Notes under the pieces: generated by a model
Databases searched by the model: none
Told to the model about the DNA's origin: nothing
Seen by the model: only the letters and a program-made list of their open reading frames with translations
Position numbers and translations under genes: made by a program
NCBI GenBank assembly: GCA_001913845.2
Contig: MKGP02000018.1
Coordinates: forward strand, 52,454-116,453
Direction of reading: 5' to 3'
Source of the DNA: Limnothrix sp. CACIAM 69d
Lineage (GTDB): Bacteria > Cyanobacteriota > Cyanobacteriia > CACIAM-69d
DNA length: 64,000 nucleotides
Shown: piece after piece, positions 1 through 8,522 of the stretch
Position numbering within the stretch: position 1 is the stretch's first letter
How the letters are laid out: every line of letters starts with the position of its first letter

Positions 1-149
1 CAGCAACGCGATCGCCTGGCCCGAGAGATGCAATAATACCCTAGCAATTGCGGTGGCTTTGTTTGGCCCGTTCAAACCCCACCCTTGCAGTCATACAATC
101 TTTAAGATTCGTTATAGAACCCCCAAGAGAAGGCACGCGAGTAGGCATT

Positions 150-689
150 ATGGCTCAAGCTTCCAGCCCTGCGGACGTACCCAGCATGGGTCGCCGCCAG
201 TTCATGAATTTTCTGACCTTTGGCTCGGCAACGGGTATCGCCCTGGGCGCGCTGTACCCCGTTGTGCGCTACTTCATTCCTCCTTCGACCGGTGGTACTG
301 GTGGCGGCGTAGCGGCTAAGGATGCTCTGGGCAACAGCGTCAAACTCAGCTCGTTCCTGGCTGAGCACAATGTGGGCGATCGGGTGTTGGTTCAAGGCCT
401 CAAGGGCGACCCCACCTATCTGATCGTGAACAGCAAAGAAGCGATCGCCGACTACGGTTTGAACGCCGTTTGTACCCACCTCGGTTGCGTCGTGCCCTGG
501 AACGCCAGCGCCAATAAATTTATTTGCCCTTGCCACGGCTCGCAATACAACAACGAAGGCAAAGTGGTTCGCGGCCCCGCTCCCCTGTCCTTGGCCTTGG
601 CCCATGTGTCAGTTGATGACGACAACGTGAGCCTCAGCCCCTGGCCGGAAACCGACTTCCGCACCGGCGAAGAACCCTGGTGGTCGTAA
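150..689 (+). CDS. petC: Cytochrome b6f complex Rieske iron-sulfur subunit
   Basis: This is the 179-residue Rieske protein that moves electrons from plastoquinol to cytochrome f in the thylakoid b6f complex. The sequence shows an N-terminal membrane anchor at about residues 22-44 and both [2Fe-2S] ligand motifs: CTHLGC with C108, H110 and C113, and CPCHGS with C126, C128 and H129. The two outer cysteines C113 and C128 form the disulfide in this family. The ATG at 150 gives the standard length. An upstream in-frame extension to position 48 has no match to the family and is not used. petA follows after 52 bp on the same strand, so the two are very likely cotranscribed, as in most cyanobacteria. 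Confidence 0.97.
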   Translation: MAQASSPADVPSMGRRQFMNFLTFGSATGIALGALYPVVRYFIPPSTGGTGGGVAAKDALGNSVKLSSFLAEHNVGDRVLVQGLKGDPTYLIVNSKEAIADYGLNAVCTHLGCVVPWNASANKFICPCHGSQYNNEGKVVRGPAPLSLALAHVSVDDDNVSLSPWPETDFRTGEEPWWS

Positions 690-741
690 TTTCTACAATT
701 GCTCATCAATATTGCGGCTGACCGTACTTTTTAGACAACTC

Positions 742-1704
742 ATGAAGACTGCTTTCAAGGTTTTGACTCGCGGTGCGATCGCCGCGATCGCCGCGATCGC
801 CCTGCTGATCGGCGGCGACCTCGTGGCTCCCCAAGCCGCCATGGCCTACCCCTTCTGGGCCCAGCAAGTGGCTCCGGCAACCCCCCGGGAAGCGACCGGC
901 CGGATTGTTTGCGCCAACTGCCACCTGGCTAAGAAAGAAACGATCGTGGAAGTGCCCCAATCGGTACTGCCCGACACCGTGTTTGAAGCCGTGGTGAAGA
1001 TTCCCTACGATACCAGCGTGCAACAAGTCACCGGCACGGGCGAACCCGGCCCCCTGAACGTGGGTGCGGTGTTGATGTTGCCCGATGGCTTCAAGATTGC
1101 GCCCGAAGATCGGATTCCTGAAGAACTGAAGGAAAAAACCGAAGGCCTGTTCTACCAGTCCTACGCGGAAGGTCAAGACAACGTGGTGATCGTGGGCCCG
1201 CTGCCCGGCGATCAATACCAAGAAATCGTGTTCCCCGTGCTGTCGCCCAACCCCGCTGAGGACAAGGCGATCAAGTTCGGCAAGTACGCGGTGCATGTGG
1301 GTGGCAACCGTGGCCGTGGCCAGGTTTACCCCACGGGCGACAAGAGCAACAACACGGTTTACAACGCTTCGGCCGCTGGCACGATCAACGCGATCGCCAA
1401 GACCGATGATGGTGGCTACCGCGTGACGATCGCCAAGGAAGATGGCTCGACCGTGGAAGATGCAATTCCCGCTGGCCCTCAACCGATCGTCAAGGAAGGC
1501 GATGTGGTAGCGGCGGGTCAAGCGATCACCAACGATCCGAACGTGGGTGGCTTTGGTCAAACCGATACGGAAATCGTGTTGCAAGATCCCAACCGTGTCC
1601 TGGGTCTGCTGGCGTTGTTTGTGGCGGTGATGATCACCCAAATCCTGTTGGTGCTGAAGAAGAAACAGGTGGAGAAAGTGCAAGCCGCCGAAATGAACTT
1701 CTAG
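742..1704 (+). CDS. petA: Apocytochrome f precursor
   Basis: Cytochrome f is the c-type heme subunit of the b6f complex and passes electrons to plastocyanin or cytochrome c6. From the ATG at 742 the precursor is 320 residues, with a signal peptide cut after AMA so that the mature chain begins YPFWAQ. Tyr36 (mature Tyr1) is the known axial heme ligand. The heme attachment motif CANCH lies at residues 57-61, and one C-terminal membrane helix at about 285-308 is followed by KKK. A TTG at 712 would add ten residues and is less likely. Three HIP1 octamers sit inside the signal peptide codons. A clear terminator follows. Confidence 0.97.
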   Translation: MKTAFKVLTRGAIAAIAAIALLIGGDLVAPQAAMAYPFWAQQVAPATPREATGRIVCANCHLAKKETIVEVPQSVLPDTVFEAVVKIPYDTSVQQVTGTGEPGPLNVGAVLMLPDGFKIAPEDRIPEELKEKTEGLFYQSYAEGQDNVVIVGPLPGDQYQEIVFPVLSPNPAEDKAIKFGKYAVHVGGNRGRGQVYPTGDKSNNTVYNASAAGTINAIAKTDDGGYRVTIAKEDGSTVEDAIPAGPQPIVKEGDVVAAGQAITNDPNVGGFGQTDTEIVLQDPNRVLGLLALFVAVMITQILLVLKKKQVEKVQAAEMNF

Positions 1705-1746
1705 GATTTGCTGCCTAGGTTCCTTTGTACCTTCATTGCCCGATCG

Positions 1747-1785
1747 CAAAGCCCCTGCTCAGCTCATGAGTGGGGGCTTTGTTTT
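1747..1785 (+). terminator. Rho-independent terminator of petC-petA
   Basis: A 9-bp perfect stem (positions 1747-1755 with 1773-1781) is followed by TTTT. It lies 42 bp after the petA stop and fits termination of the petC-petA transcript. Confidence 0.8.
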
Positions 1786-1829
1786 GGGGTTAATTAACAG
1801 TTCAAGATTGATTGGGCTTTCAAAACAGC

Positions 1830-2630
1830 CTAGTTGCCCATGGTTTCAAAAAATGCCTGGGCAGTTTGGGAAGGGATGATTCGCACCCGCGATAGCCACT
1901 CATCTTCCCGTTCCGAAAGAACCGAAAGAAACTCATCAAAATCCACCACCTGAATTTGAACGGTGGCGGCTAGTTCGGGATTTTGTTCCGCGAAGGTTTT
2001 GGCCACCATTTCCGCTTGGGCCCGATCCATATAAAAGCGAATTTCTTCCGTTCCATCCCGATCGACCGTGACATAGGTGGGGGCTGACCCATCGCTTGCG
2101 GTGACCAAAAAGAGTGGAATTCCTTGCAATTTTTCCGGCGGTTGTTGATTTAATGCCAACAGTTCCCGGGCTAATTTCACCTCTTCCAAATCAGGGATTA
2201 GTTGCAATTGATATTCGGTGGATGGTTTCTGCAATAGCTCATAGATTGCCGACAGGGGAATGGCATTGACCCGTAATTCACTGGATGAACTCACGGCTCC
2301 CGCTTGCAGTCGCTTCAGCCACTCTTGGGCATCTTGTGGGTTCAAAAACATCCGAGCCACCGTTGTGCGCTGGCCATTGGCATTTCCCACATCAATCAGG
2401 GCGGGCGTACCTTGGGCATCGGTGAGGGCAAAAACCGGCACGGCTTCTAATTTGCGGGCAATTTCCTCGGGGGGCAGCGCTGCCAAGGGGCCGATCGCGG
2501 CCAACCAAGCCAGGGAGCCGATCGCCCAGCCTCCGGCCAGTTGCCGCCAGTTCGATCGCACTGACTGCCAACGCTCTCGCAATCCCAAACTCACCATCGT
2601 CCATTCCATCCTGTTGATCAAACCGTTCAC
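1830..2630 (-). CDS. Tic22-like family protein (first of two tandem paralogues)
   Basis: This 266-residue protein has an N-terminal hydrophobic segment at about residues 33-52 that could be a signal peptide or anchor. It then has the Tic22 hallmark block LEAVPVFALTDAQGTPAL, repeated more loosely near residue 170 as LQGIPLFLVTASDGSAP. In plants Tic22 acts in the chloroplast intermembrane space during protein import. Cyanobacterial homologues are periplasmic and thylakoid-lumen proteins linked to outer-membrane biogenesis. The family assignment is from motif recognition. The gene lies directly downstream of another Tic22-like gene on the same strand, 124 bp away. The start is uncertain: a Met twelve codons in is an alternative. 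Confidence 0.72.
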   Translation of the reverse strand: MNGLINRMEWTMVSLGLRERWQSVRSNWRQLAGGWAIGSLAWLAAIGPLAALPPEEIARKLEAVPVFALTDAQGTPALIDVGNANGQRTTVARMFLNPQDAQEWLKRLQAGAVSSSSELRVNAIPLSAIYELLQKPSTEYQLQLIPDLEEVKLARELLALNQQPPEKLQGIPLFLVTASDGSAPTYVTVDRDGTEEIRFYMDRAQAEMVAKTFAEQNPELAATVQIQVVDFDEFLSVLSEREDEWLSRVRIIPSQTAQAFFETMGN

Positions 2631-2754
2631 GCGCCCGGTTCCATGCCCAAGGCGATTCCCAAACCAGTCTAGGAGCTAACCCACTTTCCAAAATCAAAAC
2701 CGACCAGTGCGCTAATTGCCCCGGTCGGTTTTGCACACCATTTAACGGGTGTGA

Positions 2755-3642
2755 TTAGCGATTAGCCGGTTGTCCTCCCAACCCAGCAGCCCCGCTCGCG
2801 GGAGCCGGAGTGGCAGGGCGAGCACCCGACTGCCCAGCGCCCTGACCATTGGGCTGGCCGGGTTGGTTCGATCGCATGGCCCGCATATAAAACGCCGCTG
2901 CCGAAGAGGACGGAATCAAGCGCACACTGCCCACCAACGAGTTAGGATCCGTGGCCTTTTTCAGCTCCTCAATCAGTCCATCCAGCGTAAAGACCCGCAG
3001 TTGGGCCCGGTTGATAATGTCCGGTTGACGCTGTTTGTAATCATCCAGCATCGCTTGCAAGTCTCGCTTGCTGAAGAAAAACGGTACTACTTCGCGATTG
3101 TCCGCCCGCAGCGTCAGAGGTGCATCCTCCGCTTGGGGATCTACCGCATAAAACAACGGAATCCCCGCAAATTGTTCAACGGACTGGCCCTGTTGCTTCA
3201 AAATCGTGATCGCCGCTTCCACATCCTCTTTGCTGGGAGTGACCACCAAGTCGGGCATTTCTGGCTTATTTTGAGCCTCAGTCCACATCCGATAGAACTG
3301 GCCCAGCGTCAACAGAGCCAAGCTAACTTTGCGGGATTCAGGCGGCGCTTCGCTTTGAACGCGATTCGCAAAGGCTCGCACATCCTCCGGATCCACAAAG
3401 TGCAAAATTGCGCCATCAGCCGGTTTGGGTTCGGCGGCCGGTTGGCCCTGTTGCTTGGGGAACACCAAAATGGGCTGGCCATTTTCTTGGGTGACGGAAA
3501 ACAACGGCACCACATCCAAGCGCCGCACAATTTCATCGGTGCTCAGGGCCTGCACGATCGACGGGAAACAGACCATCGATCCCAGCACCGCGCTCACGGC
3601 GGCCAGGGTTGCGGCTGAAGCGCGAGAAAACAACGATTTCAC
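2755..3642 (-). CDS. Tic22-like family protein (second tandem paralogue)
   Basis: The 295-residue product begins with a classical signal peptide (MKSLFSRASAATLAAVSAVL, cleavage near QALS). It carries the Tic22 block RLDVVPLFSVTQENGQPIL and a second, matching half with FAGIPLFYAVDPQAED. Its domain order matches the neighbour at 1830-2630, so the pair looks like a tandem duplication, although the sequences have diverged strongly. The tail from about residue 255 is rich in Pro, Gly, Ala and Gln and looks disordered; the neighbour lacks it. A role in the periplasm or lumen, in outer-membrane biogenesis or protein trafficking, is inferred from family knowledge only. Confidence 0.75.
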   Translation of the reverse strand: MKSLFSRASAATLAAVSAVLGSMVCFPSIVQALSTDEIVRRLDVVPLFSVTQENGQPILVFPKQQGQPAAEPKPADGAILHFVDPEDVRAFANRVQSEAPPESRKVSLALLTLGQFYRMWTEAQNKPEMPDLVVTPSKEDVEAAITILKQQGQSVEQFAGIPLFYAVDPQAEDAPLTLRADNREVVPFFFSKRDLQAMLDDYKQRQPDIINRAQLRVFTLDGLIEELKKATDPNSLVGSVRLIPSSSAAAFYMRAMRSNQPGQPNGQGAGQSGARPATPAPASGAAGLGGQPANR

Positions 3643-4215
3643 GAAAAGCCTCCTGAGTCTCGGAAAGCGACAGCCCGGGTGAATGCACTGGCTGGCTGTC
3701 TAAATGAAGCGAGTTAGATACCCAAACGAGTCGATCCCAAGTCGATAGTGATTTAACGCTGTCGTTTGCACGCTTTCACCCTCAACAGTGCCAGAGCGTC
3801 TGGTGATGAAAAACGTTTACGCGCCAGTGTCAGCCTGTTCGGGGCGATCGGGCTTGGAGTCTCGATGGAATTGCCATCTCATAATACGACCTCTTGTTAA
3901 AGCTGAAGATTTTTAAAAATTTCGCGAAGTATTCGTGCCAGTTTCTAAATTGCCCCGCCCAGCACCATCCCTTGTGAAAGGGCTGAAAGGTTCCAAACCC
4001 TTGAGAGCGCAACGTTACTGTGCTCAAGGTCAATTGATGAACTGATCCGGATCAATCAAAGTCTGAAGTGCAGTCGCGAAAGTGAAAATACTAATCCTCG
4101 TGCTGGTTTTGAGGCCTTCTATTGTCAGTTTTAGAGCGATCGGTTGCAGTTTTCCCGAAATGCGAAAGGTCAACCGAAAGAAGGACTAGAGACTCTCAAT
4201 ATTGCACGAGGTTGT
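3643..4215. other. Intergenic region between divergent genes
   Basis: About 570 bp lie between the minus-strand Tic22-like gene and the small plus-strand gene at 4216. The promoters of both must lie here. No convincing gene or structured RNA is seen; a 67-codon minus-strand frame at 3830-4033 lacks any coding character. Confidence 0.5.
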
Positions 4216-4449
4216 ATGACTCAAATGCACATTTCCCCTACCAAGCCGTCCCTGTTTGCCCGCGTAGGTGCAGCGATCGCCACTGGGGTTGTGACCATCA
4301 CAGCGGCAGGCGTGATCCAAAATGCTGCCCCGTTGGTCGCTCAGGCAACCTCTGCTCACGATCAAGACTCATCCCAAGCCCTCTTGGTCGTGGCCCGCGC
4401 GGTTAGCAATCAAGATCCCCCGCGTCGTGGTGATGAACGTCGTGGCTAA
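4216..4449 (+). CDS. Small exported hypothetical protein
   Basis: From the ATG at 4216 this encodes 77 residues. A short polar start is followed by a hydrophobic stretch (about residues 16-40, ARVGAAIATGVVTITAAGVI) with an Ala-rich end typical of a signal peptide, then a short charged tail ending RRGDERRG. An in-frame start 24 codons upstream is possible but adds non-signal-like sequence. The gene is isolated between long non-coding stretches. No family is recognised, and function is unknown. Confidence 0.45.
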   Translation: MTQMHISPTKPSLFARVGAAIATGVVTITAAGVIQNAAPLVAQATSAHDQDSSQALLVVARAVSNQDPPRRGDERRG

Positions 4450-4909
4450 AGGCGTGGCGAAATTAGATAACCTAACTGGCAAAACTGACCAACAATAGAC
4501 CAACAATATTTGATCAATGCAGAGACAAAGATGATCTCAGTCGATCGAGTCTTTTCGTCACTGGTTCAGCATTGGTTTAGGGTTGGCTGAAGGTTAATTT
4601 AGCGCGAGTTTAGCGATTTCTGACCTTTGGTTGTTTGAATTGTGGTGACGAGTTGAGATGACCCAGAGCAACTGCCTCATTGGGATCGATCGAGCCTGCA
4701 TCATAGCAACGCTGTCTCACTCCCCAGTTATGATCATGGGCGAAATTCAGGTGCATGGCTTGAGGCGACTCGAAAGCCAATGAGTCAGTTGCTGAAGCTG
4801 GTTTCTGAGCATCGCGTTTTCCATCATTTGGCTGTTTTGTGACTCAGTACCATGCGACTTCCCAGATTGCATGAACGCCCTAGAACCTGAACTGACCTGT
4901 TATGACAGA

Positions 4910-4931
4910 ATCCTCCGTTGGGGGATTTTTT
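4910..4931 (+). terminator. Rho-independent terminator
   Basis: A 7-bp stem (4910-4916 with 4920-4926, one T-G pair, 3-nt loop) runs straight into a run of T. It lies about 460 bp after the small gene ending at 4449. It may end that transcript or an unrecognised small RNA between them. Confidence 0.65.
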
Positions 4932-5167
4932 ATTGCTATTTTCGGCAAGCCGATTGGTAAAAAGAAATTCTAGACTGAAATAAATTGTTCTGAAAAGTTT
5001 TCAATAATTAATCAAAAATCAAGTGAAAAATCAACAATTCAGAAAATTAACAATTGATGACTGATCATACACCAATGATCGGTCACGCCAAAAAGTGGCC
5101 GATACTTGAATTACTAGGGTTTCAATGGTCTATAGAATTTTGATTGAGGATTTGAACCAATTTTCTA

Positions 5168-5300
5168 AGAGGATGTCTGAAAAGTGTCTTTTGGCACGGG
5201 CAATGCACCAATAGTCGTGGGGGCAAGGGGCTTGAGCATCTTGTCTTCGTCGATCGATGAGGCGTGCAGAGTATCGATTTTGGCTTTTCAGACATCCTCT
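5168..5300. mobile_element. MITE-like element, copy 1 (133 bp, inverted relative to copy 2)
   Basis: The ends are perfect 17-bp inverted repeats: AGAGGATGTCTGAAAAG at 5168-5184 and its reverse complement at 5284-5300. The centre holds a decayed form of the palindrome that recurs elsewhere in the window. Reverse-complemented, the element aligns along its length with 50904-51062: a shared CCAAAAT block next to the left end, a shared AGCCCCTTGCCCCC block in the middle and a shared CCCGT block near the right end. It has no coding capacity, so it would need a transposase in trans. A 6-bp sequence TCTAAG overlaps both ends, but the target duplication cannot be defined. Confidence 0.75.
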
Positions 5301-5414
5301 AAGCCGGCTTTCTAAACTGGATTCGTGTCTGGCGCTCGATCGGCTGAGTTGGCTGACTGGAGTGGATGCTAGATCGACGCTAGTGCAATCCAATTCAATC
5401 AACTAATTCTAACT

Positions 5415-5444
5415 ATTGCGCCTGTTATCATTGCGCCTGTTATC
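5415..5444. repeat. Tandem duplication of a 15-bp unit
   Basis: ATTGCGCCTGTTATC occurs twice back to back, ending 1 bp before the ATG at 5446. It occupies the place where the ribosome binding site should be. Confidence 0.8.
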
Positions 5445-5445
5445 T

Positions 5446-6177
5446 ATGAAACTTCGACAAGTCTTTGTCCAAATCTGGCGTGTGAATGCAGTCCTGATCC
5501 TGTTGGGCGGTTTGCTCTCTCTGGGTGTGATGGGATTGGCGCTGATCTCAATGCTGCTGCACAACTCGCGATCGCACTCAGCTTCGCAGGTGATGAACAT
5601 TGACCAAACCCAATCAATTGAAACCCGAACCCGATTGGGAAATTTTGCACGAATCGAGGGAACCAACACCTTACGCGCACCGCTGCACCTAACCCAGGAT
5701 TATGAACAAAGCCGTGGATTCGGCAGCTCCTCCTATTCCAAAGAGGCAGATTCCCTACAAAACTATCTCTTTTTTAACGAGCTGACCCGTCAAACCTATT
5801 GGCTCAAACCGCCCGATCGGGGACTGATTTGGGTGGATGAAAAACTTTTAGCCGCTCCCGCCAAGCCCACAGATCCCCCAGCCGCAACGCCAGTTGGGTT
5901 CGTTTATCTAGTCATTACAACTGACAGCAACCAGGATCGCCGCCTGACCGAAAAAGATCGCAAGACCCTGGCGATTTCCGATGCCAATGGTGAGCGCTTT
6001 GCATTGTTGATTGAGAATGTGGACGAGTTTCACGGTGCATCGGGGGTGAAAGATCAGCGCTTTTCGGTGTTTTACACCCGTGATCAAGTGCTGAATGTGG
6101 CAGAGTTGGATCTAAAAACTCAAAAAGTCTTGAGCACTACCTCAGTTCCCACGCCCCAAGGTTCACCGGCCCCCTAA
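5446..6177 (+). CDS. Hypothetical protein with N-terminal membrane anchor
   Basis: The ATG at 5446 gives 243 residues: MKLRQVFVQIW followed by one strong membrane helix at about residues 15-38. The rest is polar and presumably periplasmic. A segment near residues 160-185 (VITTDSNQDRRLTEKDRKTLAISDANG) resembles a repeating-unit or beta-propeller style sequence with Asp/Asn-rich turns, but no family is claimed. An in-frame upstream start at 5416 lies inside the tandem 15-bp duplication and is not favoured. The gene stands alone on its strand with long non-coding flanks. Confidence 0.6.
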   Translation: MKLRQVFVQIWRVNAVLILLGGLLSLGVMGLALISMLLHNSRSHSASQVMNIDQTQSIETRTRLGNFARIEGTNTLRAPLHLTQDYEQSRGFGSSSYSKEADSLQNYLFFNELTRQTYWLKPPDRGLIWVDEKLLAAPAKPTDPPAATPVGFVYLVITTDSNQDRRLTEKDRKTLAISDANGERFALLIENVDEFHGASGVKDQRFSVFYTRDQVLNVAELDLKTQKVLSTTSVPTPQGSPAP

Positions 6178-6499
6178 GCTGAATCGCCAACGCCGAGCTG
6201 AGGAGATGCCCAACAAGCATCCCCCGGCACTCGCCAATCATCAACGATCATGGAGGCAAGGGGCTGGGGGTGTCTTATCACTTCCCCGCGTCATCCCCGA
6301 TTTGCGTCCAAGGACTTATTTCAATACTCTGCTCCGGATCACCGAGCCGGATCGCGCTCCCTGGCTGGTTGCTCCAATTTTCAGGATGAGGAATTCCCAA
6401 TTCCGGTGATTGGGAAGCTTTTCAGCCCGTATCTCACCCAGAATCGGCAAAAATTCTACAAGAAGACTAAACTTTTGCTTCGTGAAATGCTAATATCCA

Positions 6500-6608
6500 A
6501 TTAGAGCGAAAGCCAAAGGGCCACGTTCAAGTAGCCCTCAAGTTTTCCTCCCAAAAGACGTAGACGAATTCGGAGTCGCCTTCCCCCCTCGCGATTCCGA
6601 TTTTTTTT
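6500..6608 (+). ncRNA. Candidate small RNA
   Basis: A TAATAT hexamer at about 6491-6496 resembles a -10 box and is followed by about 100 nt that contain an AGGGC...GCCCT hairpin and end in the strong terminator at 6570-6608. No coding gene ends nearby: the last plus-strand stop is at 6177. This is inference from layout; no known RNA family is recognised. Confidence 0.3.
6570..6608 (+). terminator. Strong Rho-independent terminator
   Basis: A 10-bp stem (6570-6579 with 6591-6600, one G-T pair) around a pyrimidine-rich loop is followed directly by eight T. Confidence 0.85.
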
Positions 6609-7153
6609 ATCGAAATCCTGGTCAAATCAGGCTTTTGTGGAACCACCGGCTAGTGAGTTACCCCCCGTAACTCATCAAGCATTTCTTGGCGGATCCCTGC
6701 GTTGACCTGCCCTAACGATTAAGGTTTCAGGTAAAGCTGAGCTAGGACTGCGAATGCAACCCAAGGTTACTCGCCAGTCATCCCAGACAGAGGTAAGAGC
6801 AAGAACGAACTCAAGAGAGCGTCAGCATCTGTGTTCTCTCGCCTGAGTTGCTGTCCTGATTATTCCCTAGGAGCAGGGGATTCGACAAGTTTTTGGCTAC
6901 CGTCTTCATCAAATCTTTAAAAAAGTTGCGAAAGTCCGGCGGGCGATCGAACGTGGAGATCACTGCCGTTGGGCGGAAATTCTGATGATGATGGGGCCAA
7001 GATGGCAGTGGGGTGATGGTGGTTCTTTGCGGTTGGCCGCAAGCCGGGGCCTGGAAATAGGCGAGAATGAAGGACTGTTGGGCTGGTAATGCCGCCATTG
7101 CACGATCGCCCCAATTTCGATCGCCCTCATCCCTCGCTTGTAGTTAATCGCTT

Positions 7154-8476
7154 GTGTTACCTGAATCGATTCTGAAGCAATTAACGGATTTGGCCCGAGT
7201 GGAAGGGGCAACGCTCCACTTGGGGGTTTATTACAAAAATACGCTTGTGGCCCTGTGCCATGCCTTGGAAGATGCGATCGCCCAGTCCCAGGGCCGGCCG
7301 GTGGTGCTGGCGGCATTTCAACTGGGTAAGTGGTATTTGCAAGAGGCCGATCGCTATGGGCAGTTGGCGGATCGATCGCGCCAAATTGTGATTTTGGCTG
7401 CGCCGGATGCGGGGTTTACGGAGCATTCCACCAGCCAACGATCGAACGTGGCGATCGTGCCCCTCAGTCCCACGGATCCGGTCGCCCAAGAATGGCACTT
7501 AACCATCGTGTCGCCGTCCTACTGTGCCATGGTGCTTTGTCAGGAACTGACGGCAGCGGACTATGGCCCCGAAGGGCCGCCCCAATCGGACTTAGAGCGT
7601 AAGTTCTATGGCTTGTGGACTTTTGTGCCCCAGTGGGTCGATCGCGGTGCGGCCTTGCTGGTGGAACGGGTGGCTCGCTATCAACCAGCCCTGGCAGAAC
7701 AGCTCCAACGGCAATTGGTAGCGGTGGCCCAAGCGCAGGCCACGGCCCCAGGAGAAGACTGGTTAACCATTACCCAGCAGGTGGTGAATTACTTGCAAGT
7801 CACCCATCAACATCGCCACCCGGAATTGCAACCGGGGCAATTGGGGTTTGAAGTGGGGGCCCCTCTGGATCAAAACCTGGTTTCCAACGAATTGCAGGCG
7901 TTTTTGCGATTGGCGGAACTGCTGGAACTGTCCGATGGGCAAAATTCTGGATCGGCGGCGGAAGTGGCGGCGCTGACGGAAGCGATCGGGCAACTGCTGG
8001 ATTTGCCAGCGGCCCAACTCAAACGAATGCGGTTGGCCGCCGCGCTTCATCGCTTGGGTCGCTGGCCCGCCGTTTGGCGTGAAGGGCTGGCTGACCCATC
8101 CGCCGATTGTTGCGATCTCAGTGCGGTGCAGGTGTTGCGAGTGATGCCGCGCCTGCGCCCGATCGCTCATATTTTGAACCATTTAACGGAGCATTGGGAT
8201 GGCTCCGGGCAGCCTTCGGGGTTGGCGGGAGATGCCATTCCGCTGGAGTCGCGAGTGGTGGCCCTTTGTGCCGACTTCCAGCACCGTCGAGCGTGCGGTG
8301 AGCAGCCGAATGAAATTTTGCAGCACTACCGTGATCAGTCAGGACGCTGGGATCCAAAGCTTTTGGAGGCTTTGACCCTGTTGGCCCAGGGATTGCAACA
8401 GGGCTGGGAATTGCCACAGATGTCGCTGCGAGCTTCCTCGGGGTTGTGGCTGTTGGATGAGGGGGCGATCTCCTAG
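7154..8476 (+). CDS. DICT-domain protein with degenerate HD-GYP domain
   Basis: The 440-residue protein starts with GTG. Residues 1-170 resemble the DICT sensor domain that cyanobacteria attach to signalling modules. Residues about 240-420 resemble an HD-GYP domain, with WDGSGQPSGL at 348-357 followed by IPLESRVVALCADF. The catalytic signature is broken: the HD pair is His299-Arg300 (LHRLGRW), the HHE part reads LTE, and GYP reads GQP. A non-catalytic sensing or binding role in cyclic-nucleotide or light signalling is inferred. It is followed at a short distance by a pentapeptide-repeat gene on the same strand, which may be cotranscribed. Confidence 0.65.
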   Translation: MLPESILKQLTDLARVEGATLHLGVYYKNTLVALCHALEDAIAQSQGRPVVLAAFQLGKWYLQEADRYGQLADRSRQIVILAAPDAGFTEHSTSQRSNVAIVPLSPTDPVAQEWHLTIVSPSYCAMVLCQELTAADYGPEGPPQSDLERKFYGLWTFVPQWVDRGAALLVERVARYQPALAEQLQRQLVAVAQAQATAPGEDWLTITQQVVNYLQVTHQHRHPELQPGQLGFEVGAPLDQNLVSNELQAFLRLAELLELSDGQNSGSAAEVAALTEAIGQLLDLPAAQLKRMRLAAALHRLGRWPAVWREGLADPSADCCDLSAVQVLRVMPRLRPIAHILNHLTEHWDGSGQPSGLAGDAIPLESRVVALCADFQHRRACGEQPNEILQHYRDQSGRWDPKLLEALTLLAQGLQQGWELPQMSLRASSGLWLLDEGAIS

Positions 8477-8522
8477 GCGATGCCCCCTGCTCATCTCCAT
8501 CACTTTCAGTTTGGCCGGTGTT

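Larger units (their letters stand above)
4450..5445. other. Long intergenic region with terminator and MITE-like element
   Basis: About 1 kb without a convincing gene. It holds a terminator hairpin at 4910-4931, an AT-rich stretch at about 4960-5060, the MITE-like element at 5168-5300 and a 15-bp direct tandem duplication at 5415-5444 just before the next start codon. Confidence 0.6.
6178..7153. other. Long intergenic region with structured elements
   Basis: Almost 1 kb without a convincing gene. It contains a possible small RNA ending in the strong terminator at 6570-6608, a perfect 8-bp hairpin with a C5 loop at 6654-6674 and a further paired element at 6808-6849 (AACTCA with TGAGTT, plus an inner GAGAG/CTCTC pairing). 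Frames of 60-118 codons here lack coding character. Confidence 0.5.

Noticed and set aside
706..1749. Long open frame of 347 codons on the minus strand over petA
   Set aside because: It is a mirror of the real petA codons (His- and Arg-rich, no family) and lies wholly over a certain gene.
6255..6275. Further copy of the 20-bp palindrome (CAAGGGGCTGGGGGTG)
   Set aside because: Only the left half is present, so chance or extreme decay cannot be told apart.
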